Source of the DNA: a virus
Direction: 5' to 3' (one strand)
Virus record (IMG/VR): IMGVR_UViG_3300042466_000171
Coordinates: 1 to 30,691 of that record
Length of the DNA stretch: 30,691 nt
The notes under the pieces are model-generated. The model was not told where the DNA came from and searched no databases. It saw nothing but the letters and a program-made list of their open reading frames with translations. The position numbers and the translations under genes were made by a program. This document shows positions 28,687-30,691 of the stretch, in pieces. How positions within the stretch are numbered: the stretch's first letter is position 1; each line of letters opens with the position of its first letter.

Positions 28687-29137
28687 AAGTTGTTTTGCCT
28701 CCGTGCTTGATGGCTCTTAAGATTTGATTCCGATTCTTGTTGCCACTAACGTATGAAACGTGAACCCAGTCCGGATTATCCTTAGTCCCGAATTCGAAGA
28801 TTGCTTGATCAAACTGAAGATTTTTAATAATAAAGTCAAATATCATTCGATTGCTTACCACATTAGCCGACAAATCATGGTCAATGTCAACAGCTTCGCC
28901 AGTAGTGTGCTGGCTATTCTTTGCCCCACCGATTGCCGTATTTAATTCCTTGCTTCTAAATCCTGATGAAATCAAGATAGGGATTTGAAAATGCTTACGG
29001 ATTGGCTCTAAAACATTAATGCAAAGCTCACGAAGATTATCGGTCTGCTCTGCATTTGGAAGGTTATTGATGCCGTTTCTTTTAGCGTAATCGCTTCGAG
29101 TAAACTCGTTTAAATCAAAATGTTCACTTAGTTTCAT
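28673..29137 (-). CDS. Endolysin, peptidase M15 family
   Basis: A 154-residue enzyme of the M15 (D,D-carboxypeptidase/endopeptidase) family. After EHFDLNEFTRSDYAKRNGIN comes SSGFRS, then SQHTTGEAVDID with H77 and D84 and DWVHVSY with H126. These are the three zinc ligands, and E120-type acid/base residues lie in between (FEFG region). It cuts peptide cross-links of the cell wall. It lacks a signal peptide, so it needs a holin to reach the wall. Two holin candidates lie just upstream and the spanin candidate just downstream, a complete lysis cassette. Confidence 0.92.
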   Translation of the reverse strand: MKLSEHFDLNEFTRSDYAKRNGINNLPNAEQTDNLRELCINVLEPIRKHFQIPILISSGFRSKELNTAIGGAKNSQHTTGEAVDIDHDLSANVVSNRMIFDFIIKNLQFDQAIFEFGTKDNPDWVHVSYVSGNKNRNQILRAIKHGGKTTYEKY

Positions 29138-29348
29138 CAGTCTTATTGTTTGAAAACTTGGACAAAGTTATTGAAGCTGACGAATATCCAAGCACCGCAA
29201 TCATTATATTTTGAACTCCGCTATCCTTGTGGTCATAAATGTATATGCCAAACACGATAAGCGAACCGATTATGAAGATTAAACGACCGCTTGAATATTC
29301 CCCATTCGCCTGAAAGAATTCCTTAATGCTATTTGTTAGTTTCGGCAT
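29124..29348 (-). CDS. Small membrane protein, holin candidate, 74 aa
   Basis: A 74-residue protein with two hydrophobic helices (about 23-39 RLIFIIGSLIVFGIYIY, and about 46-62 NIMIAVLGYSSASITLS) joined by a short charged turn (DHKDSG). The N-terminal region is amphipathic, the C-terminus charged. This matches class II holins (two helices, charged tail). It overlaps the endolysin gene by 14 bases, the best position for a holin. The gene at 29329 is a second candidate; one may be an antiholin. Confidence 0.62.
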   Translation of the reverse strand: MPKLTNSIKEFFQANGEYSSGRLIFIIGSLIVFGIYIYDHKDSGVQNIMIAVLGYSSASITLSKFSNNKTDETK

Positions 29349-29526
29349 CTTTATTTAGCTTAACAATCTGCTTGTAATAGTAAACCATCGCAAAGCTACA
29401 CGATCCAATGGCAAATAAACCGGACACAATCCCAACGATATAACTTAGTGATGTGTAAGAAATGATTGCCGTTACCCCTCCGATAATTAGTGAAAGTACG
29501 CCAGCTGGATGCGAATGGTTTTCCAT
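29329..29526 (-). CDS. Small membrane protein, second holin or antiholin candidate, 65 aa
   Basis: A 65-residue protein with two hydrophobic helices (about 9-28 and 31-51: VLSLIIGGVTAIISYTSLSY then VGIVSGLFAIGSCSFAMVYY) and a charged C-terminus (KQIVKLNKDAETNK). The start MENHSHPAG is followed at once by the first helix. It overlaps the next membrane protein by 20 bases. Two small membrane genes before an endolysin often form holin plus antiholin. Which is which cannot be told. Confidence 0.58.
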   Translation of the reverse strand: MENHSHPAGVLSLIIGGVTAIISYTSLSYIVGIVSGLFAIGSCSFAMVYYYKQIVKLNKDAETNK

Positions 29527-29531
29527 TAGTA

Positions 29532-29888
29532 TTAGTTAGCTAATTGTTCTAAGTATGCTAATTCGTAATCGTAATCGATTGATGCACCGAATGAATGGAT
29601 TCCTACCGGAGTACACCAAATTTTGTAAGATGCAAAAGAAGGTAATTCATCGTTTTTCCAAAGGATGTCTACTGAATATTTATCAGATAAAACTGCTTCA
29701 GTAACTACATTCATTTCAGCATCCAATACCGGCGGAGTAATCATAATATGACCAATCTCCACAACTGATTCGATGATGTCGTGATTGTAAGACAAAAGCG
29801 TTTCTTCTCCTAATGTTACGCTTACTTGCAAATCTGCTTGTAATTCTGCCCATTTAGATGGGACGAACTCGTATTTTCTAAATTTCAT
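29532..29888 (-). CDS. Hypothetical beta-rich protein, 118 aa
   Basis: A 118-residue acidic, beta-rich protein (MKFRKYEFVPSKWAELQADL, later SDKYSVDILWKNDELPSFAS and SFGASIDYDYELAYLEQLAN). It follows the fibre gene directly with one base between, so it could be a fibre chaperone, cap or small virion protein. It has no signal peptide or membrane helix. I recognise a family resemblance to small proteins after fibre genes in Bacteroidota phages but no function. Confidence 0.7.
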   Translation of the reverse strand: MKFRKYEFVPSKWAELQADLQVSVTLGEETLLSYNHDIIESVVEIGHIMITPPVLDAEMNVVTEAVLSDKYSVDILWKNDELPSFASYKIWCTPVGIHSFGASIDYDYELAYLEQLAN

Positions 29889-29889
29889 A

Positions 29890-30691
29890 TTATAAAGTCG
29901 TTAAAGTAACTAATTCTTGATTTGTTAAACGTGTTTTCCAAAGAATTTGTGAATTTAATTTAACCAAATTATCAGGTTCAGTAGCTATTTTATCTGCTGC
30001 AAATACTGTTCCACTTGTATCTGTTCCAATTTGAACACCGTTAATATAAAGTACAAAATCATTCTCTTTGTATGCAACGGCAATTTTATACCTATTACCT
30101 AATACATAAAAATTAGTACCAGTTTGAATTAATGCTTGAGTACTGCCATTATATTCAAGAAATTGAATTCGACTGCTTGTAGATATAGATAAATATCGAT
30201 ATTGATTAGCATTTGAAGAATTCCTTAATGACATAAGAACTACTATACTAGGAATAGTACCATTTATTGTTCCATCCCAAAACATCGTGCCTTCTGTCTG
30301 ACCAATTAATGCAGTTACTGATGTCTTTTCGTAAGTATCCGCATTCCTTGTAACGCTTGCCGTAGTCGTAGGAATGTATGATGTTGCGTAGGCACCGGCT
30401 TCTAATTGTAATCCCCAAATAGTACGGGCAGAACCGGCAGCAGCTCCTAAACTTGTTCCATTAGTAGAAATTGTTGCATAAAAATATGCTATTAATGATG
30501 TATTTGAACCAGTATCTGTGGCAGTAATACTTAATCTCCAATAAGTTCCATAATCATCTACTTTAATAACTGGAGTTAAATTTGAGTCTGTTAAATTAGT
30601 AGCAATACCAGATACCTCATTAAATGCTACATAAACTGATTTAGCAGTACCTCCTGAAAAATATAATGAAACCCCGCCAAAATTAGTTCTT
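29890..30691 (-). CDS. Fibre / LamG-like virion protein, C-terminal part (continues at 579)
   Basis: The frame is open at the right edge of the window. Through the 127-bp overlap it is the same gene as 1-579, so the complete protein (about 417 residues) ends at the stop at 29890. This half has GLQLEAGAYATSYIPTTTA, the usual hinge of fibre-type carbohydrate-binding repeats, then a LamG/concanavalin-like domain (TMFWDGTINGTIPSIVVLMS, then YKENDFVLYINGVQIGTDTS, ending with a LTNQELVTLTTL segment). LamG-like domains of this type bind glycans or proteins at the host surface. An ATG at 30285 is internal and not the start. Confidence 0.85.
   Translation of the reverse strand, partial: RTNFGGVSLYFSGGTAKSVYVAFNEVSGIATNLTDSNLTPVIKVDDYGTYWRLSITATDTGSNTSLIAYFYATISTNGTSLGAAAGSARTIWGLQLEAGAYATSYIPTTTASVTRNADTYEKTSVTALIGQTEGTMFWDGTINGTIPSIVVLMSLRNSSNANQYRYLSISTSSRIQFLEYNGSTQALIQTGTNFYVLGNRYKIAVAYKENDFVLYINGVQIGTDTSGTVFAADKIATEPDNLVKLNSQILWKTRLTNQELVTLTTL
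30565..30691. repeat. 127-bp direct repeat of the window start (circular overlap)
   Basis: Identical to bases 1-127 as read by eye. It continues the fibre gene across the junction and so is redundant sequence, not a second copy in the genome. Confidence 0.93.

Noticed and set aside
1-30691. Integrase, CI-like repressor, tRNA genes, CRISPR array, reverse transcriptase or insertion sequence
   Set aside because: I looked on both strands for their motifs or repeats and saw none. Absence by eye is weaker than a profile search.

Overview
This window looks like one complete genome of a small tailed phage (siphovirus-like) infecting a member of the Bacteroidota, probably a Flavobacteriia-type host. 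The DNA is AT-rich, proteins are rich in Lys, Asn and Ile, and start codons lack clear Shine-Dalgarno sites. Many proteins are of kinds I associate with Bacteroidota phages. Every supported gene lies on the minus strand, so genes are read from high to low coordinate. The first 127 bases (1-127) are identical to the last 127 (30565-30691). The unique genome is therefore 30,564 bp, given as a circle cut inside a fibre gene: 1-579 holds its N-terminus and 29890-30564 its C-terminus.

Layout in reading order. (i) Early and replication region, about 27.1-19.0 kb: small hypothetical proteins, an ERF annealing protein with an SSB-like protein ending in DLPF, a Lin1244/Lin1753-type initiator gene carrying an iteron array (candidate origin), a second replication protein, an SPPY-type DNA methyltransferase, a VRR-NUC nuclease, several one-helix membrane microproteins, a zinc-ribbon protein, a lipoprotein, DUF3310, a sigma-70-like factor, and a ParB/DPPY methyltransferase. 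(ii) Packaging, 17.9-16.4 kb: terS and terL. (iii) Tail, 16.3-6.9 kb: a tail-assembly-chaperone-like gene with a convincing -1 frameshift site, tail completion proteins, three large tail/adhesin proteins and a tape-measure-like protein. (iv) Head, 6.8-1.1 kb: XkdF-like protease, scaffold, major capsid, tail-tube-like protein, portal and connector. (v) Fibre and lysis, 1.1 kb through the origin to 27.2 kb: a repeat protein, a LamG/fibre-like protein, two holin candidates, an M15 endolysin, a candidate unimolecular spanin and a metallophosphoesterase, closed by a terminator.

How the parts fit. The initiator probably binds the iterons inside its own gene, as lambda O does. ERF and the SSB-like protein would serve recombination-dependent replication. 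The sigma-like factor sits at the early/late boundary and could switch on the late genes. Most genes overlap by 1-20 bases (TAATG or ATGA), so translational coupling looks general. Hairpin terminators occur after the phosphoesterase gene, upstream of the initiator gene, after the tail-tube-like gene and, more weakly, after the capsid gene. I see no integrase, repressor, tRNA or CRISPR, which suggests a lytic life style.

The most unusual signals are: a 22-residue module of the form F..R...D.G..EA..CL found five times in three different virion proteins, seemingly inserted into two of them; an 11-bp iteron array out of phase with the codons; a T7 slippery heptamer giving a G/GT-type fusion; and six small genes hidden between or under annotated ones.
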